Below are positions 1 to 10,330 of a DNA stretch of 28,545 nt, piece after piece; the stretch's first letter is position 1, and each line of letters starts with the position of its first letter. This stretch comes from Alectoria sarmentosa (taxonomy: Eukaryota > Ascomycota > Lecanoromycetes > Lecanorales > Parmeliaceae): the NCBI GenBank assembly GCA_009733775.1, contig WOGZ01000390.1, positions 1-28,545 on the forward strand, given 5' to 3'. A program made the translations under genes and the position numbers. The notes below the pieces were generated by a model. The model had not been told where the DNA came from. It searched no databases and saw only the letters and a program-made list of their open reading frames with translations.

Positions 1-195
1 AACGCGTCAACAATTAAAACTTTAATCAACAATTTGTCAACAATTTTCCAACAATTTCTCAACAACAAATTGTTAATGTCAACAATCTGTCAACAATGCG
101 TCAACAATTTTTCAACATTTTGTCAACAATTTTTGATTTGTCAACAAATTGTTCTTGTTCTCAAATAGTTACCAACTTGTTTATAAATAGAATAT
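1..195. repeat. CAACAAT-rich degenerate minisatellite
   Basis: Degenerate tandem array of units about 11-18 bp long built around GTCAACAATTTT, seen at least ten times between 1 and 155. It also holds the self-complementary CAACAAATTGTT. Many cytosines lie in CpA context, unlike the adjacent retroelement sequence, so this stretch has largely escaped the C-to-T decay seen elsewhere. It ends near 195, where homology to the 3' region of the retroelements begins. No coding potential is seen. It may be original host sequence or an internal repeat of element D; the window edge prevents a decision. Confidence 0.75.
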
Positions 196-1272
196 CTCCC
201 TCAAGGTTTTTTAATTAATTTTCACATTACGAATAATCGATCGAATTTATTCGCAAAACCTCAAATATCAATTTTAACGTTTTATGCGAAAAAGATTTCT
301 ATTTATCAAAATTCAATTTAAAATTGATTTGTCGTTATTACATTTATAATTATAAACTTTACGAACTTCTTTTCAAAAGATTTATATTTATATGCGATTC
401 AAGTTTAAATATAATATTATTATCATCAATTATCTTAAACATTTTCATTTTAAACTCAATTTAAAATTGATTTATCATTATTATATTTATAATCACAAAC
501 TTTACGAGCTTCTTTTCATAAGGTTTATATTTATATATTCTTAAAATTTAAAATTTATGTCATCATCAAAAAGATTATTATCACCGATTCTCGTTATTTA
601 TTTTGAATTTTTTTTTAAAATCATTATATTTATTTCTTTTAATGTCTCTTAAAATTATTATATTCATTTTCTCAAACGTTAATGTCGTTATCATTATCAT
701 CATCATTATCGCAATACATCGATCGCAATCTATATACATTTTATCGATCATTATTATCAAATATTAATTCTTTAAAACGACCTTTATAAATCTTATAGTC
801 GATCGCATGCATACATATACATATGCAATTCAAAATGTTTTATTCAATCGAAAAATTTACTCTCACATATATTTATCGATTGTGTGTCACTCGATTTTTG
901 ATGTGCATCAAATAATCTGCAAATAAATTTGTCAAAAAACGGTTTTTCGTCAAAAAGTGAAATTTTTTATATGAAACATCGTGACGAATATGTTCAAAAG
1001 GACATAATCGTTTTCAAAAAAAAAAATCCGATTTCCTTTTTCGAATTTTCATTGTTTCTATTCAATTTTGAACATCGCGAGTTTTGAATTTCGTATTTGA
1101 TATTTGGGTGGTTATGAAACGTTTTCGATTATTTTTTTTCGAAAATTTTCGACTTTTTCGACTTTCACTCTTTTTATTTGATATTTAGGTCATATGACAT
1201 CTCGAATGAGAAAGATAAAAGAGATGATTCAAATATTTTAATTTTTCGAATTGCAATGCGATCATGTGGGAG
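196..1272 (+). mobile_element. Element D: 3' non-coding internal region of a related copia-type retroelement
   Basis: From about 196 to about 1115 this is collinear, on the plus strand, with the region between pol and the 3' LTR of element A (11169-12257) and of F (26420-27508). Shared landmarks are TTTTCACATT followed by TCGATCGAAT, then ATGTGCATCAAA, and a conserved block around 928-1017. It diverges after about 1115. It is visibly less mutated than A, B, C and F, with more C and G outside CpG. Only one copy of the block around 1035-1115 is present, whereas A, B and F carry it twice. No open frame of note. The 5' part of D is outside the window or lost. Confidence 0.7.
1266..1272 (+). other. 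Polypurine tract of element D
   Basis: GTGGGAG lies directly before the LTR start TGTTGAAATG. The same position in B and F holds GAAGGGGAG or GAAGGGGAA before TGTCGAAAT. This is the expected place for the plus-strand primer of an LTR retrotransposon. Confidence 0.6.
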
Positions 1273-1406
1273 TGTTGAAATGTGTTAATTATTAAATATG
1301 AAAGGTTTATCGAGGCAAGGAAGGTTTGTCGAGGCTTGACACATTTTATATCTAAATGCTCTGTTGCAGCTATTCAATCAACCAAGTGTTTCACCTACTT
1401 TTAACA
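1273..1406 (+). repeat. 3' LTR of element D (sister-family LTR, little mutated)
   Basis: A 134-bp segment that starts TGTTGAAATG and ends TTTTAACA, matching the TG..CA form of copia LTRs and resembling the TGTCGAAATT and TTTTCACA ends of the other LTRs here. The middle is different and contains two near-identical stretches, AAGGTTTATCGAGGC and AAGGTTTGTCGAGGC. It keeps many non-CpG cytosines, so it is either young or escaped RIP. The polypurine tract on its left makes it a 3' LTR of a plus-strand element. The right flank is AAAAA inside the RT gene of C; the matching left duplication would lie outside the window. Confidence 0.65.
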
Positions 1407-1990
1407 AAAAACGCATGATTTTAAATCTAATATATAAAATTTGACGTTTGAAACATTTTTGATTCGTTTGATAATGATTTTATTGCGATTTATAATTAAG
1501 ATATTATCGACATAAAACGTCATAATGATTTTTTTTTTAAAATTTATAAATATATTATCGTTCGATTCGATGAAATTAAGATCGAATTTTTTTATATAAA
1601 TCGAAAAATGTTAATATCAAATTTTAAAAGATTGTTTCAAATCATAAAGAATCTTATTTAATTTATAAATTTTAATATTGTTTTTGTTAAAGTTTTCAAA
1701 TTATTATATATAATTATTTTCTTAAATATCGTTATAAAGAAAAACGATTTTGACGTTTATTTATTTCACATTTTAATTTATAATCGTCGCAAACGCAAAA
1801 ATCGTTTTATAATTTATAAATTTTATTATTAACGCGAAAATGTCATAATAATCACGATTTTTTTATTATTCGAATTTTCGAATAATTTAACGTGTTTTAT
1901 AATAAATAATTTCTCTTTTAAAATCTCGTTTTACGATATAAATTTAACGATTTTTAAAAACACGAACCTTTGAAAACTTTTAAATAAAAT
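1407..1990 (-). pseudogene. C: reverse transcriptase fragment, catalytically dead
   Basis: Minus-strand remnant of a copia RT. The active-site segment reads FYVDNILIINR, with the YVDN codons at 1503-1514; the family motif is YVDD, so the second Asp has become Asn by one G-to-A change. Upstream in the gene, towards 1900-1990, there are remains of the KARWVVRGFEQ and DYHDTFA region with stops at former Trp and Gln codons. The C-terminal part of RT and all of RNase H are missing because element D abuts at 1407. RT would copy the RNA genome in the capsid; this copy cannot. Confidence 0.85.
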
Positions 1991-2485
1991 ATCAAATATT
2001 ATTATTTATAAAAGATTTATATTCATTTCATATGTTAATTTTTCAATTTATATAAATCAAATTGTTAAAAATCGTTTATTCGTAAATTATAAATTCGAAA
2101 ATGTTAAATTTATTAATATAATTCGCAAAAAGGGTAAAAACAACGAAAAATTTCGTTAAAAAATCAAATAATAAATTATAAAGATTCGAAATAATGAGAT
2201 TTTTATGATCATCAAATATTTTTTGAATAATTTCATATTGGAAATGTTCTCGCATAATTTTCATTTTAATAAATTTCGAAAATATCGATAATAAAAAAGC
2301 GATAATAAATTTGACGATTGATATAATAAATATCATAAACACACGCATTATAATGATGATAAAATAAGATCTTTAAAAACGATTAACGATTGACGATAAT
2401 CGAATATTCGTTAATGATAATCGATTTGACGATTTAATCGAAATCACAAATTCAGCGTTTGATAATACAATGATATATTGTTTAT
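1991..2485 (-). pseudogene. C: integrase-RT linker of pol
   Basis: Region between integrase and RT on the minus strand, with a 90-codon stretch still open at 2076-2348. Its end reads toward a PEPTTYE-like segment and then the NEYKSLINNNTW-like segment that opens the copia RT domain, with stops at former Trp and Gln codons. This is the longest surviving version of the linker: B lacks about 200 bp and F about 190 bp of it. No enzymatic role is known for this part of copia polyproteins. Confidence 0.7.
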
Positions 2486-2499
2486 TCAATGCCTTTTTC

Positions 2500-2890
2500 A
2501 TAACGAATATTAATATAAAAAAACGTTAACGTTTGTTTAAAAATTCGTGAATTTTAATTTTGTTTTCGAGATTCACGAAATGTGAACGTTTTTCGACGAA
2601 ATATATATCGTTAACGCGAATAATCTTCTTTTTGATTAAATTGTAAAAACGAAAAATGAATTCGTTTTCGTAATTTAAAAGAATATATATTTCGTTTTTA
2701 TTTATAATTTTTTTTTAAATACGTTTTAAAACGTAAACGATAAAATTTATAATTCGCAAAAAAAAATTAAAAAAATTGCGATAATAAAAGATTTCGAAAA
2801 ATGTGATAATGATTTTAATATTAAAAAAACGCATCGTCAAATAATTGATTATAATTATTATTTTAAATTAAAAAAATTTATTAAAATTAA
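2500..2890 (-). pseudogene. C: integrase C-terminal SH3-like domain
   Basis: Minus-strand counterpart of the segment best preserved in F at 24243-24575. It aligns in order with the copia pattern P-T-FE-Y-x-KP-DLSHLR, a YV stretch, a GYE stretch, and V-x-F-x-E near the end. Heavily decayed; called mainly by collinearity with F. Confidence 0.65.
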
Positions 2891-3480
2891 AATTTAACAA
2901 AATTGAATACATTTTATTTATTAAAATTTGATTAAATCGCTCGACGATTTCATTTATTTCGAAATTATTTATAATAATGAATTTTTATTTGATATTCGTT
3001 TAAATGAGATATTCAAAAAAGATTTTATTAATATATTCGTTTTCATTATTAAAACGAATATAATTAATTCGATAATTGCGAGATTTTAAATAAATTTTGA
3101 AACGCAAAAATATAACGAAAATTTCATTTTTATAACGAATATAATAAATTTTAAAATAATAAATAAAATCGTTTTTAAACGTTATAAAATATTTATAATT
3201 ATTAAAATTAATAAAAATCAAAAATTTAATAAAATCATTATAAATAAATTCGCTTGATAAGATATCGAGCGTCGTGAAATTATTATAAAAAATAATCTTT
3301 TAATGATTCATTATAAAACATTTATAAATGTATTTCTCGATAATGTTTTTGAAAAAATTTATATTTATAATGATATTAAAAAATTTATTAAAATTTTAAT
3401 AATTTAAATAATTTATGCGAATATATTATAATTAATAAATCGAATTCGAAAAAACGTTATAAACGATCAAAGCATTATTG
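2891..3480 (-). pseudogene. C: integrase zinc-binding and catalytic core
   Basis: The catalytic core is open at 3000-3221 on the minus strand. It shows the order NYKYFITFKNDF, then RYKNEIF, then FNNENEY, matching the copia core pattern YFLTFIDDFSRY, KSEVF, RSDNGGEY. Both first Asp (to Asn) and second Asp (to Asn, in FNNENEY) of the D-D-E triad are changed, each by a G-to-A transition; the final Glu remains. The HHCC zinc-binding segment lies at about 3250-3480, with stops. Integrase would insert the cDNA into the host genome; this copy would be inactive. Confidence 0.85.
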
Positions 3481-3900
3481 TTTTTTTATAAATTTAAAAA
3501 AAATAAATCGCGATTTCGCGTATCGATTAACGTTATATTATTTTGAATTAAAACATAATTTTTTTTATAAAAAACGATTTTAATATCGACATTTAAAAAC
3601 TTATTAATCGATAAAAGATTAACGCTTATATCGAACACGTGCAAAATATTAAAAATCGTTAAAATAACGCGATTATTATTAATATTGCAATCAAAATTCA
3701 TGATATTATAAAAAAAAAAAAAAATTTAACGTTTTCAATATCTTTAATAAATCGAGATTAAATTTTAATATAAATAATGAATATCGAACGATCGATAAAG
3801 AAATAACGAATATAATCAAAATTTATCATAATTCGAATATCGAAATTTATAGATTTAACGAATAACAGATTTTTATTTAAGCTCGAATTCGTTATCAAAT
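3481..3900 (-). pseudogene. C: GAG-pre-integrase and aspartic protease
   Basis: A 71-codon open stretch at 3486-3701 (minus) contains VNLLSINKFLN, VVFYKK-like IVFYKKN and RDLFFLNL, the classic GAG-pre-integrase signature of copia polyproteins (DLSVNLLS...VVFYKKG...LYL). Upstream at 3803-3823 the protease active site DSGCTRH survives as NFDYTRY-like codons, every change being a single C-to-T or G-to-A transition. The protease would cleave the Gag-Pol precursor. Confidence 0.85.
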
Positions 3901-5212
3901 TAATAAAATTCTCGTTTTCGTTTTAATTTATTTAATTAATTGCATTTAAAATATTAAAATTATTTTAAATAAGATTCGAATGATTTTGATCGTTCAATTC
4001 GTTTAAAAATGTTATATAAATATGAAAATAATTATTCTTTTTTGAAATATACGTTATATTGACGTTGAAATAATTATTTTTCCTTAAAACGAAGGCGTTA
4101 AATAACGTTTTTTCGATGCGTTTACGTTTAACATTTAAAATATTAATATTTATATAAATGATATCGATTTACGTCTTCTTCTTCTTTTTTTTTTTTATAT
4201 AAACTTTTCAAATTTTAAATGAGAGAATTTAATTCAACATTTAATAAAAAAATGTTTAAATTTGCGATTAACGATTTTATAAAAAACACAAATTTCGCGA
4301 TTGATGAAATCAAAATCTTCGAAATCGTTTTTAATGAATTATTTATTTTTGTTATTACGATGAGCGAGCATAATAATATCATTTTTTTTAATTATAAATA
4401 TATAACGCTTTTCGTTTATTACGTCGTGAATAATTAAATTAAATTTAATTATATTCGAATCATAAAGCATATAAATTTAAATATAAATTATTATAAAAAT
4501 ATCATAAATTTCATCGAATTTTATGAAAAAGAATTGAATAAAATACGATTTCGATAATAATAATAAATCGTTTAAATTAACGATTTCGACGTTGATTTTG
4601 CGAAAATCTTTTTTATATTAACGAACGCTCTTTTCGAAATTGATGTTAATGTTATATAATTAACGCATAAACTCGATATAAAATTCAAAATTCGTAAATT
4701 TATAATAAATATCGATGACGTTCAATATAATTTGAAAATTTTCATTATGTTTTTTAATGAATTAACGATTAATGTAATTAAAACGTTAACGAATAATCAC
4801 GTTAACTTTAAATTTGATAATGTTAATGAAAAATGAAAAATTATTTAACATCAATTAATCGTTGATATCTTCGCTTCATTTGATATATTCGATAATAAAT
4901 TTTAAAATAATAATAAAAATCAAAGAAAAGTTGCTTTTATCATTTATAAAAACATTTTCAACGATATTTAAAATGTTGAATTCAATTATCGATATCGAAA
5001 AAAATAAATAAAGAAATATAAAAAATAAATAATAATGATAAAAATAACGAAGACGAGATTTTTATCACGATTGAAAACGAATCGAGAATATTAATTTGAA
5101 AATTATCGCTCTAAAAAGGTATCGAAATAAATAAATTTAATAATAATTCAAAAAACGATTCGAACGTTTCAAAAAAAGTTAATGAATAAAATCGTTTGTT
5201 TTTAACGCGTAA
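3901..5212 (-). pseudogene. C: gag C-terminal half (up to A insertion)
   Basis: Minus-strand gag, collinear with A (6480-7430) and F (about 21900-22880). The candidate zinc-knuckle region falls at about 4219-4437; the plus-strand open frame there is only its antisense. A pyrimidine-rich run (4173-4197) matches the poly-A runs after gag in A and F. The sequence breaks at 5212 where A is inserted and resumes at 12388. Capsid-type function is inferred from position only. Confidence 0.65.
5208..5212. repeat. Target site duplication of A (left), CGTAA
   Basis: CGTAA directly before the LTR start TGTCGAAATT; the same five bases follow the other end of A at 12383-12387. Confidence 0.9.
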
Positions 5213-5337
5213 TGTCGAAATTTAGGTCACGTGATAGATTACGTGATACGAGCGCATGCGTTCGTAATATAGATCGTACTTTCCTTCGTAACACTCTTAA
5301 AATAATATAATTAAGTGTTTTACATTATATTTTCATA
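5213..5337 (+). repeat. A: 5' LTR
   Basis: 125 bp, starting TGTCGAAATTTAGGTCACG and ending ATATTTTCATA; other copies end in CACA, so the last C has mutated to T. It carries the E-box palindrome TCACGTGA (5227-5234) and a decayed second one. Promoter and polyadenylation signals would sit here in a live element; no clear TATA box can be assigned in such AT-rich sequence. Confidence 0.9.
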
Positions 5338-5357
5338 GATTATAAATTCGAATTTGC
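5338..5357 (+). other. A: primer binding site, initiator tRNA-Met half type
   Basis: GATTATAAATTCGAATTTGC follows the LTR directly. Undecayed copies suggest an ancestral RATTATGAGCTCGAACTTGC. The core TTATGAGC is the complement of the initiator tRNA-Met anticodon-loop segment GCUCAUAA, the half-tRNA priming known for Drosophila copia. The match outside this core is weak, so the tRNA assignment is an inference. Confidence 0.55.
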
Positions 5358-6480
5358 CCGACGATCGTTATAAACATGATTTATTTATTCATTATTATGA
5401 TTATAATTATTTTTAAACATTTTATATTCATCGCAATAAAGCAATTAATTATAAAAAAATTCATTTAATCAATTTTTTCAAAATGAACAATTTTCATTTA
5501 TAAGATGATCTTTGAATTTAAATAATCATAATTCGAAATTCGAAAATTAAGAACTTTTTAACTCTCGATAAATCAAAATTATTCGCTTTTAATCGAAATC
5601 GTATATGATTTGCGATCGTGCGATCGAATTATAATAAGATTTTTATAACATTATCAATTTCTTTGCGTAAAATACATTAAATAAAAAAAATGCGTTCTTA
5701 TTTTTATAACATTTCATTAAATTAAAAATTTGCATTTTCAACGATATATCGAATTAATAAAATAAATTAAATGATTAAATGTTAACATTATTATCAATTT
5801 GATTATCGTTTAAAATAATTTAAAATTGATTTTATTATCATTTAAACGCTTAAAAGTTTATTTGAAATTAAAAAAAATTAAACTTTATGTGTTAAAATTA
5901 ACGTTTTGATTTTAAAAATTCTTTCAAAAAAAAGATTGAGACTTTATTATCGAATTTTTTATTTATTATCGATAACATTTTATTATCGTGATTATGAAAT
6001 TTAATTAATCTTAATTTTATGATGATAATCGTCGAAACGAATATCTTAAATTCGAATCCTTGTTTAAATAATATAAAAAGAATATAAATTTTTTAAAGAG
6101 ATTTACACGTTTATAATTGCATTTAATATAATTTTAATCGAATTCAATTTTTATCATCAAATTCAAAATCAAATTCTTTATATTATTAACATCATTTCAT
6201 TATAATATTATTATTCAAATTTATCATTAATTCTCACATAAACATTTTTCGTTATTATTATAAAATCTTAAAACACAATAATAACAATTAATTGATATCG
6301 ATAAAAACTTAAATGATTTTAATGAAAATTAACAAAACATTTATTTTATTCTTTTCACATTATCGTTATATAATAACGATTTTAAAATTAATAAAAAATT
6401 ATTTGACGTTTTAAACGATATCGAAATCTTTGATTTACGCGTTAAAAACAAATGATCTTATTTATTAATTTTTTTTGAAA
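5358..6480 (+). other. A: 5' leader and possible gag N-terminus
   Basis: About 1.1 kb collinear with the same part of B (18110-19165, minus), C (19295-20365, minus) and F (20823-21900, plus). I could not find a convincing start codon or a frame with domain similarity. A conserved mark is GCACGATCG-like sequence near 5615 (TGCGATCGTGCGATCG), an imperfect palindrome seen in all four copies. Leader versus gag cannot be separated. Confidence 0.5.
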
Positions 6481-7440
6481 CGTTCGAATCGTTCTTTAAA
6501 TCGTTATCAGATTTATTTATTTCGACATCTTTTTAAAGCGATAATTCTTAAATCGACATTTTCGATTTATTTTCAATCGTGATAAAAATCTCGTTTTCAT
6601 TATTCTTATTATTATTATTAATTTTTTATATTTTTATATTTATTTTTCTCGATATTAATGATTGAATTTAACGTTTAAAATGTTATTAAAAACGTTTTTA
6701 TAAATAATAAAGATAATTTTTTTAATCTTCATTATTATTTTGAAATTCATTATTAAATATATTAAATAAAGCGAAAATATCAATGATTAATTAATATTAA
6801 ATAATTTTCAATTTTTCATTAATATCATTAAATTTAAAATTTATATAATTATTCGTTAACGTTTTAATTATATTGATCATTAACTCATTAAAAAGTATAA
6901 TGAAAATTCTTAAATTATATTAAATATTATTAATATTTATTACAAATTTATAAATTTTATATTTTATATTAAATTTATACGTTAATTATATAACATTAAC
7001 ATCAATTTCGAAAAAGACGTTTATTAATACGAAAAAAACTTTCGCAAAATTAATATCAAAATCGTTAATTTAAACGATTTTTTATTATTATTAAAACTTT
7101 ATCTTATTTAATTCTTTTTTATAAAATTCGATAAAATTTATAATATTTTTATAATAATTTATATTTAAATTTATATATTTTATAATTCGAATACAATTAA
7201 ATTCGATTTGATTATTCACGACGCAATAAATGAAAAATGTCACATATTTATAATTAAAAAAGATGATATCGTTATGCTCACTTATCGTAATAATAAAAAT
7301 AAATAATTTATCAAAAACGATTTCGACGATTTTGATTTCATTAATCGCGAAATTTATATTTTTTATAAAGTCGTTAATCGTAAATTTAAACATTTTTTTA
7401 TTAAATGTTAAATCAAATTTTCTCATTTAAAGTTTAAAAA
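6481..7440 (+). pseudogene. A: gag (capsid-type region and degenerate zinc knuckle)
   Basis: The plus-strand frame corresponding to FDKIYNIF...INEKCHIFIIKKDD...INREIYIFYKVVN matches the gag of B and F codon for codon, with stops at former Gln and Trp codons. The pattern LDEVYDVF followed by NEERxMF is reminiscent of UBN2-type copia gag. Near the C-terminus (about 7340-7410) Tyr codons stand where a zinc knuckle would have Cys or His, each explained by one transition. The long minus-strand open frame at 7091-7426 is only its antisense. Gag would form the particle; this copy is broken. Confidence 0.6.
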
Positions 7441-7919
7441 GTTTATTAAAAAAAAAAAAAAAAAAAAGAAGAGATAAATCGATATTATTTATATAAACAT
7501 TAATATTTTAAATGTTAAACGCAAACGCATCAAAAAAGCGTTATTTAACGCCTTCGCTTCAATTTTTTTTTTTTAATTTCAATATAACGTATATTTTAAA
7601 AAAAGACGATTATTTTTATATTTATATAACATTTTTAAACGAATTAAACGATTAAAATCATTTAAATTTCATTTCGAATGATTTTAACATTTTGAATGTA
7701 ATTAATCAAATAAATTAAGACGAAGATTTTATCAATTTGATAACGAATTCGAATTTAAATAAACGTTTATCGTTCGTTAACTTTATGAATCTCGATATTC
7801 GAATTATGATAAATTTTAATTACACTCGTCATTTTTTTATCGATTATTCGATATTTATTATTTATATTAAAATTCAATCTCGATTTATTAAAAACATTAA
7901 AAACGTTAAAATTTAATTT
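7441..7919 (+). pseudogene. A: aspartic protease
   Basis: After a poly-A run (7449-7467) pol begins. The stretch LNDxNHLNFISNDFNIL leads to INFNYTRHFFID; the motif codons at 7812-7832 read N-F-N-Y-T-R-H, where the copia protease has D-S-G-C-T-R-H. Each substitution is one C-to-T or G-to-A change. The catalytic Asp is therefore lost. Gag and pol are in different frames here and in F, but the poly-A run between them makes it impossible to tell a programmed shift from an indel. Confidence 0.8.
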
Positions 7920-8180
7920 TTTATTTATGATATTATTAATTTTAATTATAATATTAATGATAAACGCATTATTTTAATGATTTTTAATATTTTATGTATA
8001 TTCGAGATAAACGTCAATCTTTTATCGATTAAAAAGTTTTTAAATGTTGATATTAAAATCGCTTTTTATAAAAAAGATTATATTTTAATTTGAAATAATA
8101 TCACGTTAATCGATACGCGAAATCGCGATTTATTTTTTTTGAATTTATGAAAAAACAATAATGTTTTGATCGCTTATAAC
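7920..8180 (+). pseudogene. A: GAG-pre-integrase domain
   Basis: Plus-strand codons read INVNLLSIKKFLN, then AFYKKDYILI, then TRNRDLFFLNL, the standard copia signature located between protease and integrase. One stop replaces a Gln codon. Same segment as 3486-3701 in C (minus) and 23390-23620 in F. Confidence 0.85.
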
Positions 8181-8640
8181 GTTTTTTTGAATTCGATTTA
8201 TTAATTATAATATATTCGCATAAATCATTTAAATTAATAAAATTTCAATAAACTTTTTAATATTATTATAAATATAAATTTTTTCAAAAACATTATTAAA
8301 GAATACATCTGCGAATGCTATATAATGAATCATTAAAAAATTATTTTTTATAATTTATTTATAACGCTCGATATTTTATTAAACGAATTTATTTATAACG
8401 ATTTTGTTAAATCTTTAACTTTTATTAACTTTAATAATTATAAATACTTTATAGTTTTTAAAAACGATTTCATTTATTATTTTCAAATTTATTATATTCG
8501 TTATAAAAGTGAAATTTTCGTTATATTTTTACATTTTAAAATTTATTTAAAATCTCATAATTATCGAATTTATTATATTCGTTTCGATAATGAAAACGAA
8601 TATATCAATAAAATCTTTTTAAAATGTTTCATTTAAATAA
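8181..8640 (+). pseudogene. A: integrase zinc-binding domain and catalytic core
   Basis: The HHCC segment starts with YIRINHLN (8209 onward, the first His now Tyr, the second kept). Its cysteine part YICECY has Cys codons at 8310-8312 and 8316-8318, with the last Cys changed to Tyr (8319-8321). The core reads NYKYFIVFKNDF; the catalytic Asp is Asn at 8463-8465. It continues to FDNENEY with the second Asp kept (8586-8588) and Glu kept (8598-8600). RIP thus removed one of the three metal ligands. Confidence 0.87.
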
Positions 8641-8779
8641 ATATTAAATAAAAATTCATTATCGTAAACAATCTCGAAATGAATAAAATCGTTAAACGAT
8701 TTAATCAAATTTTGATAAACAAAATTCATTTAATTTTATTAAATTTCAATCTTAATAAATTTTTTTGATTTAAAATAAT

Positions 8780-9110
8780 AATCATAATTAATTATTTGAC
8801 GATGCGTTTTTTTAACATCAAAATCATCGTTATATTTTTCGAAATCTTTTATTATCGTAAGTTTATTCTTTTTCATTTATGTATTATTAATTTCATTATT
8901 TACGTTTTAAAATATATTTAAAAAAAGTTTATAAATAAAAATGAAAAATGTATTCTTTTAAATTATAAAAACGAATTCATTTTTCGTTTTTATAATTTAA
9001 TTAAAAAAAAGATTATTCGCGTTAACGATATACATTTTATCGAAAAACGTTTACATTTCGTAAACCTTAAAGAGAAAATTGAAATTTATAAATCTTTAAA
9101 TAAACGTTAA
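8780..9110 (+). pseudogene. A: integrase C-terminal SH3-like domain
   Basis: Plus-strand codons read NYLTMRFFNIKI, FEIFYYRKF, HLCIINFIIYVL, and end in VNDIHFIEKRLHF. This is the copia post-core domain that normally reads FE..Y..KPDLSHLR..G..AYV and closes with V.F.E. One stop replaces a Gln codon. It lies in the same frame as the core. Confidence 0.8.
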
Positions 9111-9640
9111 CGTTTTTTTATATTAATATTCGTTATAAAAAAGATATTAAATAAATAACGTATCATTATATTATTAAACGTTGAACCTATAATTTCGATT
9201 AAATCATTAAATCGATTATCGTTAACGAATATTTCATCGTTAATCATTAATCGTTTTTAAAAATCTTATTTTGTTATTATTGCAATGCGTATGTTTATAA
9301 CATTTAAATTTATTATATTAATCATTAAATCTGTCATTGCTTTTTTTTCGTCAATATTTTCAAAATTTATTAAAATGAAAATTATGCGAAAACATCTCGA
9401 ATATAAAATTATTTAAAAATTATTTAATAATCATAAAAATCTTATTATTTCTGATTTTTGAAATTTATCGCTTGATTTTTTAACGAAAGTTTTCATTATC
9501 TTTATTCTTTTTGCGAATCATATTAATAAATTTAATATTTTTGAATTTATAATTTATAAATAAACGATTTTTAATAATTTAATTCGTATAAATTCAGAGA
9601 TTAATATGCGAGATGAATATAAATCTTTTATAAATAACAA
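9111..9640 (+). pseudogene. A: integrase-RT linker of pol
   Basis: Full-length linker, collinear with C (1991-2485). It contains the codons for MRMFITFKFIILI, then KIMRKHLEYKII and LFANHINKFNIFEF, and passes into the NNN segment that opens RT. No enzymatic motif. Compare B and F, where parts are deleted. Confidence 0.7.
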
Positions 9641-10330
9641 CATTTAATGTTTTATTCAAACGCTTTCAAAGACTCGTGTTTTTAAAAATCGTTAAATTTA
9701 TATCATAAAGCGAAGCTTTAAAAAAAAAATCACTCATTATAAAATACGTTAAATTATTTGAAAATTCGAATAATAAAAAAATCGTGATTATTATGATATT
9801 TTCGCGTCGATAATAAAATTCATAAATTATAAAACGATTTTTGCGTTTATAATGATTATGAATTAAAATATAAAATAAATGAATATCAAAATCGTTTTCT
9901 TTTATAATAATGTTTAAAAAAACATTTATATATAATAATTTGAAGATTTTAACAAAAATAATATTAAGATTTATAAATTAAATAAGGTTTTTTATGATTT
10001 AAAATAAGCTTTTAAAATTTGATATCAACATTTTTCGATTTATATAAAAAAACTCGATTTTAATCTTATCGAATCGAACGATAATGTGTTTATAAATCTT
10101 AAAAAAAAAAATCATTATAACGTTTTACGTCGATGATGTCTTGATTATAAATCGCAAAGTTAAACGAATCAAAAATGCTTTAAACGTTAAATTTCATATG
10201 TTAAATTTAAGATTATGCGTTTTTTATTTAAATATAATCGTTCAAAAAAATCGTCGTAATAACATTATTCGTTTAAGACAAAAAACGTATATTATACGTT
10301 TTTTCAATCATTTTAAATGTTAAAATCTCG
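9641..10330 (+). pseudogene. A: reverse transcriptase, YVDD motif intact
   Basis: The N-terminal part (9735-9810) shows HYKIR, KFE and DYYDIFA, equivalents of KARxVxxGxxQ and DYxxTFAPV. Around 9879-9920 it reads MNIKIVFFYNNV, equivalent to MDVKTAFLxGxL. The active site FYVDDVLIINR is at 10123-10155, with YVDD at 10126-10137. ALNVKFHMLNLRLCVFYL and IIRLRQKTYIIRFF follow, the copia KxxFxMxDLGxxxYFLG and LxQxxYxxxxL blocks; 10141-10323 is an open stretch. The frame changes across a poly-A run near 10100. Stops elsewhere rule out activity. Confidence 0.9.

Noticed and set aside
4219..4437. Plus-strand open frame of 72 codons, with relatives at 7091-7426 (-) and 17143-17328 (+)
   Set aside because: Conserved in three copies, but antisense to gag in every one. 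Sense-strand stops made by RIP (TAA, TAG, TGA) do not close this antisense frame, so openness reflects base composition.
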